NCBI GenBank assembly: GCA_903813345.2
Contig: CAIIXF020000008.1
Location: 6,832,366 to 6,896,365 of the forward strand
Direction: 5' to 3'
Origin: Owenia fusiformis
Lineage: Eukaryota; Annelida; Polychaeta; Sabellida; Oweniidae
DNA: 64,000 bases
Positions within the stretch are counted from its first letter, which is position 1. Every line of letters begins with the position of its first letter. The position numbers were made by a program, and so were the translations under genes. The notes under the pieces were generated by a model. The model saw nothing but the letters and a program-made list of their open reading frames with translations, was not told where the DNA came from and made no database searches. Positions 11,601-27,000 of the stretch are shown piece after piece.

Positions 11601-14600
11601 CACTTTGTAGAGCCAAAACGCGGCTACATTCATACCGAACGATCCATTACTGAATCCAACGGGGAAAGGGGTCAGAAAATGATGGGTGGAAATGACCAAT
11701 CGTCCAACAATTTCGATGATAATGGGAATAAAGATGAATGTGTAACTTGCGAAATTGTTTCACATATGTATATCATTCCATTGGTGTGATACTCATGTTT
11801 AACTTGGCTGTCTGTTGATGTTTGAAGTAATTTGGAAAGCCTATAGAAGCAGCATAATTGTATATATGCATAAACGTATTTGTCATTTCTACTCGTAAAA
11901 GGCTTTTTGTTGATTCATATATTAGTCTAGTCAAAACTAGAGCATGTCAACAAATCTTCAAGATACAAAATACCATGGATTATCGTTATTTCATTTCATA
12001 TCTTCATTTTATTCATCTCCACTGCGTTTAGAGCTGAATGAAACGCATCGTAGTAAATATAGCAGCGTTTTGGTTGTATACCGTGTCTTCGTTTACCTGT
12101 TTTGGTATTATCCTGCGTGCAGCTGATGACACAAGAAAACCAAGAACCTGCTGAAAGAGCTGAAGAAACGATCTGGTTCTGCCTCGTGTTTCGATTAAAC
12201 TTACGTTCACACTAGGTATTTTGCAAAGTTGGGATACTTGAGTTGACAATTCATCTCGCAATTAAACACCGCTATGGTGTTTTTGTATATCTTGCACACG
12301 TGATAGAACAGGACTTTTTTTACAAGGGGTGGAAGGGGTTGTCAAAACGTAAACTCTTGTCGTAATCCAAGATGTTCTGAAACAGACTAAAGTGGTACTA
12401 AAAAAACAAAGTACAATGGTTATTAATTCGATGTTGGAAATACTAATACTTAATCCATCAGAGTATTTCACGTAGGACTGAATGAATACAGCAAGAAAAT
12501 AACCAGATTCCTTCGAGCCCTTCGTGAATAATTTAAATCCGAAATTGTAGAAAAACGCTGTAGATCCAACCTATTGAAAACAATAAACTCGTTAAATCGA
12601 AAGATACGAATATTTTAATAGGTGGCCAATAATGTAAAATCCCAAGTGTGTAAGCATTCGAAACAATTGAACGCGCTCTTACTTTTTGGAAACCCACTTG
12701 GCGAGCTACTCCAGCCTGAGTGAACATGCACTTAACTTTATTGTAATCATCTTCATTTTTATTAAAATGATCAACATTAATGTGTCTGTATCTTTGCAAT
12801 AATAACAGTGTTTAGACACGGAGGGCTGAATTGGCCACTCTTAGAAGACAGTACCCGCCACTACAGAGTGAAGATGCCTCAAGACGTTCAACATGTTTGT
12901 AAATAAACTTGCTATCGACAACAAGGATATAATTGAAACTGCAGTGTTAAATGATAGAACGGTTGAGGACATACACTTGATATTTGATAAAAGAAATGAT
13001 GTACGACTATGTATTTAGATGTTGTGAACACACACAGTGATTCGGCTACTGAGAAAACGTGTGGCGGAATTCCACGTGCTCATTTTAGTGATCAACATAT
13101 TAAATAAATAAGTGAAATGAAAAGATAGCAGCGAAAACCCACGACCCAAAAGCATTAAGTTGTAAAACTTGACTGAAAGTACTATTCGATGCTTTGACTC
13201 CCATTCAACAGAGAGCATTAAGGTTGCAATTAATATTCGCCGATGGTATTTTGACAAGTTCTGAAAGGCTGGCGACGCTCTGTCTAGCAAAGTGCCTTTC
13301 TCTACGAGGTTTCCCGGCTCTAGTGGAGCGAAAACTCATGCAAATTCTATTACCCGCATGTGAATGGAACTCACCGAGGCTTCAAAGTTCGAGGAGCACT
13401 ATTCACATATATGTATATTTGATGATAAGTGCAATGAATGGCGGAATCTCTATTTAAAACAGGTTGTTGATGTCTCTATTATTCTAGAATCAAAGAAGTG
13501 GAAATTTTTACAGCACCATTCAGTGCTATTCTATAGCTTGATTGTAGGGTAATGAAAAAATCAACACCCCTTCACACCTGGGCTGTCCATAAGCGTCCAT
13601 TCTGAGGGAATTCCCAAAAACAAAATAAATAATTCAGCTCGAATGATATTCCCACATATTTATCTTATTAGTCCGATGCACTGAAGCAATCTTCCGTGTT
13701 CCAAATATCCATCTAATAAAAAAAGACGTCAGCGCATAAATCCATTTTGTTTTTGCAACCAGGAGAAGCGTGGCACTAAAATCAAAGGTCATACTTATGC
13801 AAATAATCATAAAAACACCAATGTATTGTCTTAAGCTTACAATACTCTTTGGCATGCTGCACCTGTATACACTTTACGGGAGTTACGAATTAATAAAGAC
13901 AAATGTTTATTGACACTCGTTACAGTGGCATCAATACAAATAGCACTGACAAATAGTGGCTGAGGTTTTCCATTGACGATATGCGGAAAAACCGTGTGGT
14001 TGGCAAAGCTACCACATTAAATCATTATTAAATTCCACACTGACAAAAATGCTTGAATGCTAATAATAATTTGCTTCGTTAAAAAATTAAACAGTTGCAT
14101 TTTAATAACTAAAATTACCATAACCTCATTTCAACACCATTTAATATGGAAAGATTACAAAAAGAGTAGTCTGGATAAAGTCTGGATAAATTCAGCAGAT
14201 ACTATTAAGGAAATCTGTTTATGTTGCCTTTTGGGCAGCCGAGTATGGGCGATGCCCATATGTATGGTTATCTACTTGCTTGCCCAGCGTGTGTCTTCAG
14301 AGCGCCAATGAGACACATAATTGCTGAAGAATACAGTGTATAAACATACACGTGCTCCCCGCGGTTTTACCTCACGCCCCATCACCTTCGCCGAGTGGGT
14401 ATTCTGAGAAGTTGAAAGCGTTGTAGTAGAGGGATTTAAAATCACAATAGAGCGTGTCCAACCTGAACTTTCAGTTAAACCGCGTCCACCCCATATAGAT
14501 TAATTATGCAATGGATTAAGTCTGAAGAATCAGCCCAGTCGGAAACAAAATGGCGGTAAAATCTCACTTTCTATTCAGTCCTGAATTAGTCCTTAGCTTT

Positions 14601-17600
14601 CGCTAAACAAATAACTGGACATTTAATATAATATTGTATAAAAAATTTGACCGCAAAACAATCTTGAGAAAGTTCAAATAAGCGCCAAAAATACGTTAAT
14701 TTAGTTCCACATTTATCAACACGCTCTTAGTAAAGAAATGAAGACATACTGAATTAACAAACATGTTTATGCCAATAACAATACGTGTATTATTTACAAA
14801 GATTTCATGTTGGAGAAATATAATGAGTGAAATTCCGACGGGTGAAAGTGTAATTGCTTAATGTTGATAAATTACTGCTACTATTAAACGTGTTGAAAGA
14901 AGTAAAAAGGCAAGAAATGCAGTGCCCCGTAGCACGAAAAAGTTGCGGTAGAGCACCAGAATGACAGAGCACATAGCCATTCAAAGAAAAACGTGACGAA
15001 GAATAAAGTTTCACTAGTTATCCTTCACATAGCAGACCAAGGGGAACATAGAAACAACCCTCACACCTTGTATAAAGGAATCTATTGAAATAATTATTTT
15101 TCAATTTGACATTAAATAAATTTGTATTCACAGATAAGATGCTAGTCCTTAAAAATGGAGATTAGTTTAAGAAATTAAGGGCGTCCGAAGTGGTGGTAAA
15201 CAGTAGGTATTAAGCTGATGAGTGGAGGGATTTTTACATCAAGTGGTGAAACACTGAAACGCGACATTCGCGTGTATCTTCCACTTCAAGTATATTTACT
15301 AAGGCTTAGAGTTAAGAATTGGCTACAAGTTTGCTCATCTTTTATATCTATAACACCTCAACAGCCCTCTTTCATATTCTACATGCTCTAAAACATGACA
15401 TAAACAAGTTGATCTTCTTTCAAATAGCTAGATGTATTAAGGGCTATCTTCTGTGTATCATGTACTTTTCCAATTAAACTGAGATCTTACTAAACTAATC
15501 AGTTAAAACATGCCGAGATTATGTTTGTGGACGAGAATAATGATAACTAGCACTACATATTGTTATTTCTAAAACAACTTTGAATTGTCTCCTTAGCTTC
15601 ACTGTAAGTAGATTAAAGCGTGATTTTCTAGCTTCTATAATTTTTTAAGAAGTTAAAAATTAATGTCACAAAATCAAGAACAAAAAGCAACATCTTAAAG
15701 TATTCTTGTAAAATTGCGCTAGTAATTTAGCAAAACTGCCCTGATATTAATTCTCAGATAAAGGTATTCCAAAAGTTTATTCCACATTTTAGAATTAAAT
15801 GTATTAAATTTTTAATCTTTAAACTGAATATTCTGTCTAAAAAATGTTTGTGACATGTTTGTAATTTAATCAGATACAAAAATACCGCTTCTGAAGGTAG
15901 TATTATGGGAGCTTTGTAAAAACTATTTCAATAAGCTATGGAAGTTATAGAATGCCTTCAAAAATATCCAATTTAATTATTTCAAAATAGTGATACATAC
16001 ATTGCCAACAATTGAAGCTCAACTCAATGGAATCAATGTCTTCAAAAAGACTGAACTATTGGAATATGTTGAATGATAGGGAGTTTTAAATTTGTTTCAG
16101 TAATAATTCCCATCCTGACCGTGGGAGCAAAGGTGTACATTGAGATCGACCCTGATATTAATAAACCCTTTGCACCTGGGTATATGTTAGAATAACATGT
16201 GGAAAATAACTGTGTGCATAAATTTGTGAATGCATCCTCATCTACTGTATACTAACACAAAGTAAAATCAATTTGATAATAAATTCATCATTTTGGTTTA
16301 ATCTGATATAAATTTAAATAGAGAGACAGTATGTATAAAATGTACTTTGACCTTTGCAGAATGGGCTGAACCACCCGGGGAAATATTGATAATGATAAAT
16401 GTATATTTCTTTGCTCACAAAGCATCGTGAGGTTGTTAGGCAGATATGTTTCAAATTCAAAAATTAAAATTAATTATGGTAATTATAATTAAACAAATAC
16501 TCAAAATGAAACTATCACATAAGTTGACAAAATGATAAGAATGGAGGTGTTGATTGATTGAAAATGTTACACAGTATTGATAACCTGGTTAGACCAGTGT
16601 TTACACAGATGAACATTCTAAAGACTTTAATATAAATGTAACAATATGGTGATTGCCCGGGGTAATTGTTTTATTTAAGTCCTATTAACCATACTTGTTT
16701 CTGTTAAGACATGGTTATAATATTGTGGAAGTCATCATGAAAATCTTTTTCAGATAGATGGGCATTTTGGTTTTAAAAATCTGTTAGAGATGTATTGTTT
16801 AGAATCATGTAATTTTGGGGAAGTAAGATTTTGTTAAAGGTGCTGGTATGGTTTGTTAAGTAGCGTTTGTTTTTGTATATCTATACCGGAAACCTTATGT
16901 ATTCCAATTCTTCATATGCTCAACATATATGATATGATGCGAATGTACATGTTTACTCTCAGGCAAAGACAGTGTCCAAACACTAAGAACATATAAGGGG
17001 GACAATTTCAAGCATACATCTGTGTTTCAATAATTTCCTCATTTCATTTATTGCACAGATAATATTACATCCTCATGAACATCCTCGTATAATGTTGGCA
17101 TAAAACCTTATATTTATTTATTTCCCTTCCTCAGTTTTTGTTATTCTGTACTATAATTTCATGCTGAAATAATTTCTCCTCACTTTAATAAGGATATACA
17201 GTATTCATCTCAACATTGAAAGCATTAACCTCAATACCTCGTTGATGCCTTTATTAAATATGGAAATGGCACTAAAGTATCTTAAAACAAAACATTGACA
17301 TAAAAACTGTTCTTTAATTTTGGATCTGCTATACCATGTTTTATAAATGATCAATTTTAGTCCCTCGGGTGATAACTTCATGATGTGATATTTTCCAAGA
17401 TTTACAAATGGAATTTGGCTCAATTTAGTCACGTCTTGGAACATCTTTACTTAATATATGGTGTTTTATACCTGCAGCAGATCTTCTTTGTTGCATTGGG
17501 GGTCAAAGTTGATTCAAGACGCTTTAAATCATCCTCAATCCATCAATGATTTCAAGTCATTAAAATCTTTTCAAAGCTGTAATAATAAATTAAGGCAAGA

Positions 17601-18050
17601 TTTAGAGCAAAGTATGGAAACGGGAATGTGCCACTTGAGAGTTGAATACACTTTGTGCCTTACGATTTCTGCCAGTTTTTGTTTTGTAAATCGCATTGGC
17701 TGTTGGCACTAGAAAAAGCACAAGGCATAGCGCTTAGTATTCAATTCAGAGACAATACTTCTGTAAAGCTAAGAGAAACTTGACTGTTTATTTTATTTCC
17801 TTAATACCCTCTGCCATTGTTCAAGTTGTTTGTATAAAATCACATCACAAAAGAACAGGTCTAATTGAAAAGAAAATTACCTTGGATATTGCTTGAAAAT
17901 TGTGATATATGTTTCAAAAGAAATTTTTGACTTTGAGATTCCATATGTTCTTTCAATCATCAGCAAATCGTGGGTTTTAATCATATATTCAAGCAGATGG
18001 CGTGTGCAATATAATAAAAAGGATTCAAATTGGTATTTTCGTACTTTCAT
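11601..18050. other. Gene-free intergenic DNA
   Basis: AT-rich, with only scattered short open frames on both strands. Short acceptor-like plus open stretches on the + strand near 16.10 and 16.36 kb are too short to call. A pair of frames meeting at 17.2-17.7 kb, one on each strand, has no recognisable family. Confidence 0.45.
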
Positions 18051-18052
18051 AC

Positions 18053-18058
18053 TTTATT
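18053..18058 (-). terminator. Polyadenylation signal of the coiled-coil gene
   Basis: AATAAA on the - strand, about 16 nt after the TAG of the proposed last exon (18074-18076). Its position supports that exon as the end of the gene. Confidence 0.55.
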
Positions 18059-18073
18059 AATAAACTTACATTG

Positions 18074-21000
18074 CTAACATGGCTTGAAATCCACATATGC
18101 ATCGGTGAACTCAGATTTTAATCTGCGTCCCTTGCACCTTCCTGAAAGTTGAAAAAAAGTTCATTTTTGGTGCCACATAACATTAATCAATCATAAGCCT
18201 ACCCCTGTTATAATCTAATGAGAATAGTTATTAAAATGATTAATGAGATTCACAACAAAAGCGCATAAAACAAGTTTGTGTTTTTAGGTTTCTGATCATT
18301 GCCAGCATAAAAGGATTCATATGTAACTCTTTAAGAAAGAACATCAAAAATACCAGTCACAGTTATAATCAGCAGGGGGCTTTGCTTAAGCATAAAAGAC
18401 ATGATACAAGTGAGAGTAATCTGCTATCCGGGTGGGTGCTGACTTTCACTAAATAAAATCACAGGGTCATTATATTTTAAAAACTATTTCAAATAAATTG
18501 CAAATGACTTGAATTACAAGAAAAGAAGAAAATATATGTAATTTGACTCTTACTTTCACACATTTGCAAAAGATCAGTAGTTTATTGGAATTTAGAGAGG
18601 AATGAGGTGGATCAAGTAAGACCCAAGGCAGTCTTTAAGCAAGGGATGGTCACAGACAAAACATGACAGTGTGGGGAAAAAACAATCTGGAAACTCTCAT
18701 CTTCCTATTATCCTTACTCAATATATGCATGGCTTTATGGCCTTATGTGAGTTTGTAACTATGTTCATCTTAAAGAATCCAAAATATAATTGCTCCTTTA
18801 TGTATTTCTTTATGTAAAACAATATTTTGAAGATGAGGGAGATTTTTGCAAATATGTTCAATTTAAATCTGATTATACTGGCTCTAATTACTCTGAACAA
18901 TAAACTGATTATGACATCAAAGCACTTTTTATATCATTTCAAGGAACTATTTTGATTTTATATATAGGGGCTAATGATTTGACTGTTTTCTTATACAACA
19001 TGCTGTACTTTCTCATATATGCAACTTCTCTGTATTTTTCAGGATACTTAGTGACACAAATATAACAATGAGATAAATGCAATAAAATGTTGGCATTTAT
19101 TATTATAATCAGCTAAGTTTCCTAGTGATGTTTGTTTCTAGATATTTCACCATAAATAGATAAGTTCTCTTCTTACCCAGGCATAATATCAACATTCAAC
19201 ACCAAGAATTGTAGACTGGTGTTACACATACGTATAGTGCATTAACCTAAAATGTAAACAAAAATAATCAAATACATGTGCAAACATAAATTCTCAAAGC
19301 ATTTTGTGACATGAAATATATGTACAATCATGTTTAATAAATTACAACATTACATGATATAGTTTTACAATCTGCTTTTATTTCAGAGATATAAATATGA
19401 TATACAGGTTTTGTGTCTATGTTTTCAAAATAAGGTCCCTTATGCTATTAAATAAAATTGTGTCTAAGTTTAATAAAAACCAAAATTGAAGACCATCGAT
19501 TAAACTTTTCAAAATTGTTCTTTCTGATACTAGGATTTGACAGAGATTCGCAATAAGAACATTCCACAGTTGATATTGTATTCCCTATAGAACTCTTAGT
19601 GACTGTTAAACAAGATAATTTGTAAAGTGCTTTGGGAATACAAATCTGTGTATTATAACACGGCTTAATCCCTGTAGGCAAACCTTCCAATAATAGCACT
19701 TAAATTATAATTAAATATGATTAGTTAATTAAATGAATAGTATATATTGAACTATGCACCTGTATTAACTGATTTAATAATTAAGTGTTTGCATACATTA
19801 TTGGTGACTTAATGTGGAGACTCGAAACAATATAGTTCAGATTTTAAGTTTAGTTTTTAGGTTTTATGTCATTAATTAAATCTTTTTATCATATTGATTG
19901 CTAAGTGTATCATTTGGTCCTAATAACATTTTTTCTTTTACAATTGGGCTTAATAACATTTTTTATTTTTATATTCATCATTGAATTAAGTAAAGGGAGT
20001 TATGAAATAAAACTCAAAAGATGCCAATCTTTTTGTGAAACAAGATTTATGTGATTCCCTGTCTGAGCACAAATAAGGCAGATAGACAAGTGTACAAAAA
20101 CAAATGCTCACTTTTTGCAAATTATTCTGCTAAATTAAACTACAATAGAAACAATGTTTTAATTAATCGAAAAAACAAATTGCATTATTTCAGACCATAA
20201 TAAGGGTTTCCAAGTGTTTTATTTAGCCACAGTTACCAATTAAACGACCAACAAAAATGCACCAACACAAGTCTTAAAACAATGGAATCCTAGTTAGAAT
20301 TCAAATTTCCTTCTGCTATGTGTAACAGTTACAGATATATAAATTACATTTTACATTAAGGTCACGTGTATGTCGAAGCACTCCCAGGAAAATGTATACA
20401 GCTAAATTACTGGCGATAAAAACTGGTCATGATTCTGGGCAATTTATCCGAGTTAAAGACCCATTAGGGAAGATTGCTTCCTCTAACAATATGTCGTCAA
20501 ATAAATTTATTAGAAATGGCTTGTAAGCTGGCATTATCTTAAGAATTGTTCATTCTTGGTGAAAGTGTGTATCATGGTTTATGACCTTTTAAATATATTT
20601 CTTTTTCACTTTTACAGGTAAAATATTAAGTAACAAAAAATATTAAATAAAAACATGTTTGGGGTAAAATAATAGCAACTTTCTCTTTTTTATTGGTATT
20701 CTTATTGTATTCGTGTATAGTTAATTAACAGACCAACCAAAACATATTAAATTTGTTTAATCAATTTAAGCTGGAAAATACTGAGGAGCCTTAGTGAGCG
20801 ATGAATTTTACTAGCGGAGCATGCAGCACCTGTACTAGACGAACCATTTTCACAATGGAGATAATGCAACACCCATTTGCTATATTTACTACATTATAAA
20901 TCATGAAGTTAATAATACGCTTAAATCTTGCTCCACACAAATAGATGATCATATATTGGGCCTGACATCACTCATTGGTTCCTATGCTATGTCTCTAGTA

Positions 21001-24000
21001 TCTTCACAACAGAGTAAAATAAATCAACAAAGTATACAATCCAACATAAATATTGAGTGACTGAAACTGGTTAGAGGAGGAATGATTTCAATGGAGTATA
21101 AATCTTATTGTCAAATGTGTCCATTTTAGGTCAGTCATTTAAATATAACCCTTTGTGTTGGAGCTATCTACATTTTTGTAAAAGTACATCTATAACAAAG
21201 TCTACCAAAGATCATATCATTAATATTGATATTTCAAGATATCATTTTACTTTCAGTTCATTATTAGAGAATATCCTATGATTTTGAGGGATATGGTTTT
21301 TATCCATTAGTTTATAATTACAAGTAAGCAAGTCAAAAGAATAAACAGTTGTCACATTCAAGTCATACCACCAGAAAAAAACACGACACTATTTTTATTC
21401 CATAGTCTTTTTAAAAATAAATATAAGTGGCAAATTTAAGTACAGGAGATATAAACGATATCCCATGGTCAGATGGATAAATTGTATGTGTATTAAAATT
21501 ATAGCTCACCTATTGTTTGATTTCTCATACTTTCAGCTTTTGTGTTCTTTGCCTTCAGGGGTAGGTGTGGTTAGAAAAACTTTTAATTCAATGAATATAT
21601 TTTTTGTTCCATAAAGGGTCTCAGGGTTTGTTTATTTCTGATTTCATATATCACATATTTTTCTTAAAATTTCAATTTGTCAAAGACTTGAAGAACATAA
21701 CCTCTATCAATTAATTGAGAGAATGTATTTTTAAGCTTAGTGTCAATATTTCACACTTTTTTTTAAAAAAGTCAGTTTGTTTTCCAGAACTTTATCAATA
21801 AAAGAATTATTTCTAATTAAGTTGTGAATCAATATTAAAATATTATGTTAGGGCTGACATCTATATGAAACAAATAAAAATAAAATTGTCCTTGAACAGA
21901 AGTTGGGATTAAAATTTAGCACAGTGACATCTTTCATAATTGTCATGACTTTTTTATGAATAAAAGGGTATCAAAATATGAACAAATAAAAATAATGAAA
22001 ACATCACCACTTTGACACTTGCAGATGCCTACACAGACCAATCTTGCTGATCACCAGTCTCAAACAAGGCATTGACATGCAAAATGTCACCACCTATCAT
22101 TTGTTACAGACAACTGATGAACACCACCGAACACAATCCACAAAAGAGTTGGAGACTATAACAATATATCAACACTTCTGGTGGTGACATAGAAATGGTG
22201 GCTACAACAATATGTTAAACACTACCCTGAACCATATAGTTTCATTGTTTCAACTGGATAGAAAACAACAATAAAATATTTCGAATTTCTCATATTATTC
22301 CATGTATTCCTATATCTAATTCTTACAAATGGACTAAAACTCAAGATCTCAAACTATTGAATATTGTTATTTTAAGTTTTATAGTAGCAGTCATCTTTGT
22401 TATAAATGTATCAGGCTGCATAATGTAGTAAAAATCACTTCTAAAATATGTCTCTCACTCTAAATAATGAAAATATGCCTAGATGCAGTTAAACCAATTG
22501 TATTTTAGAGTCTCACAAATGAAAACTCATAAAAATGAATGAATGGAAATGAAATTAGAGCATTTTGAATCACAAAATGACCAACAAAAACAACATTTCC
22601 ATATTATATATGTAGCCCAAAGTCCAAATTCCTGCTACCATATATCCTGTGAAATGTATGCTACCAGCGTTCATGTACATGACATGATGTATATAAATGT
22701 CCTTTACTATATGTACAACAATGATGAATTTTACATGTGTGTACAATGTTCATCTATAAATGTCTTTTATCATGTACAATACTTTACAAGAATATAAGAA
22801 ATGTGAGCATTCTTTATGTTTAATGTTTGCTATGTACAAGATTGATGTGGATGACCCAATTTACAATGAATGGCACTTTATTGTGGTATCATGTTAGTAT
22901 TGTGTTTTCATGGCTATCCAGGTCGTGCTGATACATTTCCCTAGTGTCTCCTGAAATATGAGGATATGGTTGTCTAAAACATGACTTACTTTTTTTAGAA
23001 AAAATAAGACACACAGTCAACAAAATTGCACCCTTGAATAAAATACAGTTTTTAGGATGGAAAATCCAAAATGGCCACCCTTACATTTACCCAGACTGAT
23101 AAAATGAATCCATGAAATCAGGAAACATGTAGACAAGCCTTGCCAGACAAGATTTAAGGACGGAAGATACAAAATGGCGGTCATTTACCCAGAATCCCGA
23201 AAACCTAATCAGTTGTAAAACTTTCATTTGTAGAAACAGCCCCTGAAAATTTCAGATGAATTCCTGAAACAGTTTGGCTGGAAACCCTGTAAACAAGCCT
23301 CAACAGACAAGATTGTAGGATGGAAAATCCAAAATGGGCACCTTAACCTTTACCGAGAATGTTCAAAAACTGATCAGTTTTAGGCTATCATACATAGAAA
23401 CATCCCTGAACATTTCTGATGAATCCATGAAAGGGTTTGGCTGAAAACCCGTAAGCAAGCCTCGACAGACAAGATTTTAGGATGGAAAATCCAGAACGGC
23501 CGCCTTAATATTTACCCAGAATGCTGAAAAACTAATAAGTTCTATACTTTCATGGGTAAAAATATCCTTGAAAATTTCAAATGAATTTATGAAAGGGTTT
23601 GGCTGGAAACCTGTAGACTAGCCTAAACAGACGAGATTTTAGGAAGGAAAATTCAAAATGGCCAAAACTAATCAATTCTAATTGGCATCCCTGAATATTT
23701 CAGATGAATCCCTCAAACAGTTTGGCTTGAAACCTGTAGACAAGATTAATTGGGACGCCCGTCCAAAAACCTACTCATCCACTCGGCAAACTGATCACAA
23801 TATAGCACCCAAGGGTGCGATAAAAATCATGCAATACAAATATTTCACTGGATTTTAAATCGAAATAAATATTTAAAGTAAACAGGTTACACTCAATTTG
23901 TTTTCAGTAAAATAATTGTCCATTTGTGTTAAAGTAAGTGAAGTTTGCGCTTATAAAATCATGATTATCTTTACATATTCAATTCCACACTTTTTTGGCT

Positions 24001-27000
24001 CTTCTTTATTTAATATAAATAATATGTGACAGGTGACTTACCTTCAAGCTGTCCAGGTGCAACTGAGACTTCAAATTAAACTTGTCAAGCTTCTCTTTGA
24101 ATGCAATTGCCTTGGCCTGGAAAAAAACATATGTAAAATGTAAAACTCATATTTGGAGGAATGTAGCTAAGATCATTTCAAAATTTCATATTTTGATTTT
24201 CTATATACTCATATTGACATATCTTGCAACTATTTGTTGAAAAGTAACATAGATTTTAAGGATATGCCAATTTTTAATTTGAATTAATGGACAGCAAAAA
24301 TAGTCAATACATATTAGACATTTTGGATCACAAGTCTAATCAGTAACTGTATACTGTAACTGTTCAAAGAAATAATCTAGAGGCATTATGCTTCATTTAT
24401 CTTTGGAGAGGGGCCCTTTTTATCATCCTGCATCCAGTGATTATTCTATTTCAGGTGCATAACATCATGCAATTTTTAACTCTCAAAATTATTAAGATGT
24501 TCAGTATCATACAATACCTTTGCTTCCTGCCTTCTCTTTTCAATTTGGGCCTCTTCATCGCTGTCATTTTCCATTGACTTCAATGTAACTAAAACATAAA
24601 AATACAGAATTTAAGAACATATTAACATTTTTATTTATCTTTTTTATTATTATCATTTATTTCCAACATTAACAAAAAACAATTAATTCTGTGGTTATTT
24701 CCAATGTCATTAAAAATCAAAAAATATTCCCACATTCCACAATTACAACCAAAAGTTCAATTACAAAACTGAACTTCCTTCAAAATGTAAGCATAAGCTA
24801 TTTAATTCAGAGGAATCTGTCAATATATAGCCACAACTGAAGTGAATACCAGATTGTCCCCAATATATAAATAACTAACAACTGACCTGGATCAATTTTA
24901 CATTGCAGAAGTTTCTTTTCACAATCTTCCACCTTTGACTTGAGAGTATCTTGGTCTTTTTTACTTTCCACCATAGTTTCTACAACACATAATAAGAATT
25001 TACAGTTTATTAATATAAGGCACAGTCACTGTATTATCAGATGTACCAAATTTCTGTATTAGAAGCTCTGATGTTCAAGGCAAGCCATCAGTCAAACTGA
25101 CATGTAATGATGTACATGATTATTATATTGCATCAAGTTCTTGCTTTTAATATATGCTATATTACTAGTATGCTATCCAAAATTAATTTTTATTATTATG
25201 TAAATAATGATACAACATACGATGTACAAACAGAATTATAGCAAATAAATGTAAAAAAAGAAAAAAGTTCTTGCTTTCACTTTTAGATTTTGATTAAACA
25301 TGGGAATGTCCAAGATTTCAAAGTGGCAGAGGGTAACCTTTATTTCTGGAACAGCCTTACGTGTAATTAGAAACAGGAAAAGATATTCATTTTACTGTAC
25401 TAATCTTTATAACATGTAGTTAGAAAAAGGAAAATATATTCATTTTACTGTACTAACCTTTATAACATCTAGTTAGAAACAGGAAAAGATATTCATTTTA
25501 CTGTACTAACCTTTATAACATGTAGTTAGAAACAGGAAAAGATATTCATTTTACTGTACTAACCTTTATAATATTTTTCTTTTTGTTGAAGTTTACTGGT
25601 CACCTCTTCATTCTCTTGCTTAATCATTTCTGCCTCTTTCTGCAATATTTCAGGTAATCTTGTCATACAATGCACTCTCTTATTTCAAATCAGAGTGAAT
25701 TAAACATTAAGCTTAGTCTCGCAAGAAGCCTTTGTGACCCTCTCCCCGAACACACTTCATGCTCATCTTCCCTGAGGGGAAGCATGCTTAATGTGAGACT
25801 ACCATACTTATACTCATATTGTTTGGAAGCTACCTATTTTTATCCTATACAAGGTTATTATTTGTCACAGACCTAGTATGTCCCTGTATTTTACTTGATT
25901 CCCAAGACCCAGTAGGCTGTTACATACTGTTGTTATTTATTGTTGCTGTTCATGTACTTACTGTTGCCTGTTCAAGTGACTGCTCCAAATGTTTAACTTT
26001 GTCTACATGAAGATTTTTTAAATTGTTTAACTCGTCTTCGAGATCTGAGGTTTTCTTCTTCAACTCATTGTAGCTTTGACTGTTAATAAAAATGCATATA
26101 CAACAATTAGAATATTGTCTTAAATGTTAAAAATGATGGCTTTTCATATACAAGTTACACACTAAGATGTTTTGTATGAGTCATGGAGCATTATCATGGA
26201 CCCCATTCTGGCCTTTTCACCTGATTTTTAAATGAATTCAAAAATAAGATGATGCCATCGAGAACTTGTCTACTGTATGTATTTACAATTATTGTACATT
26301 AAAAATTGCTATCTTGACTTTGACATTTACTGTTCCACTTATAGATTTGTTCCACTTTACTGATTTCCCTATACTTTATATACATTGAGAAAATCAACTA
26401 AACATGAACATCAACTGAAAACTAAACAATAAGTCAACATAAACATCAACTGAACTACACATATTGTATACTACTTCCATTATGAATAATACTGTTATAG
26501 CTGTTACATTATCTAAGATCTTATGCACCATTCAAATACCCGACCCTGAAATCAACCTTAAGTCAATTTCTCCACCCTGGAAGCAATAATAGTCCCTACT
26601 TCTGGGATGAAGTACAGGGTCAAAAATCCCAACCCGGGGATAATACTGTGTGTTGATCCCCCCCCCCATTTGGGACAGGGAGTCTCATGCAAACCTTTGA
26701 TAGGTGCATTCCATATCAAACATTAATAAACGACCTAAGCTGTTGTGCAAAAGGCTATAATTCAGCACATAAACTTACACATGTCTAAAGCTTGGACTGG
26801 TAAGTGTGTATTCCTTTGGACTAACAATCAGAAAACACAAGTTTTTCATTGTCACTTGAGGATGACATTTGCATTTAAACTTTGATAAAATAAAATACAG
26901 TAACAATTCTTTTCTGATCAGATTGCAATATCCAAATTTTAAGCTATTTTGATTAAAATCACAGGTTGGGATCAAAAAATTTGTCTGGCGTTGGGAAGCA

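Noticed and set aside
16090-16400. Two acceptor-like sites followed by short open + strand stretches
   Set aside because: Too short and not linked by phase to any other exon.
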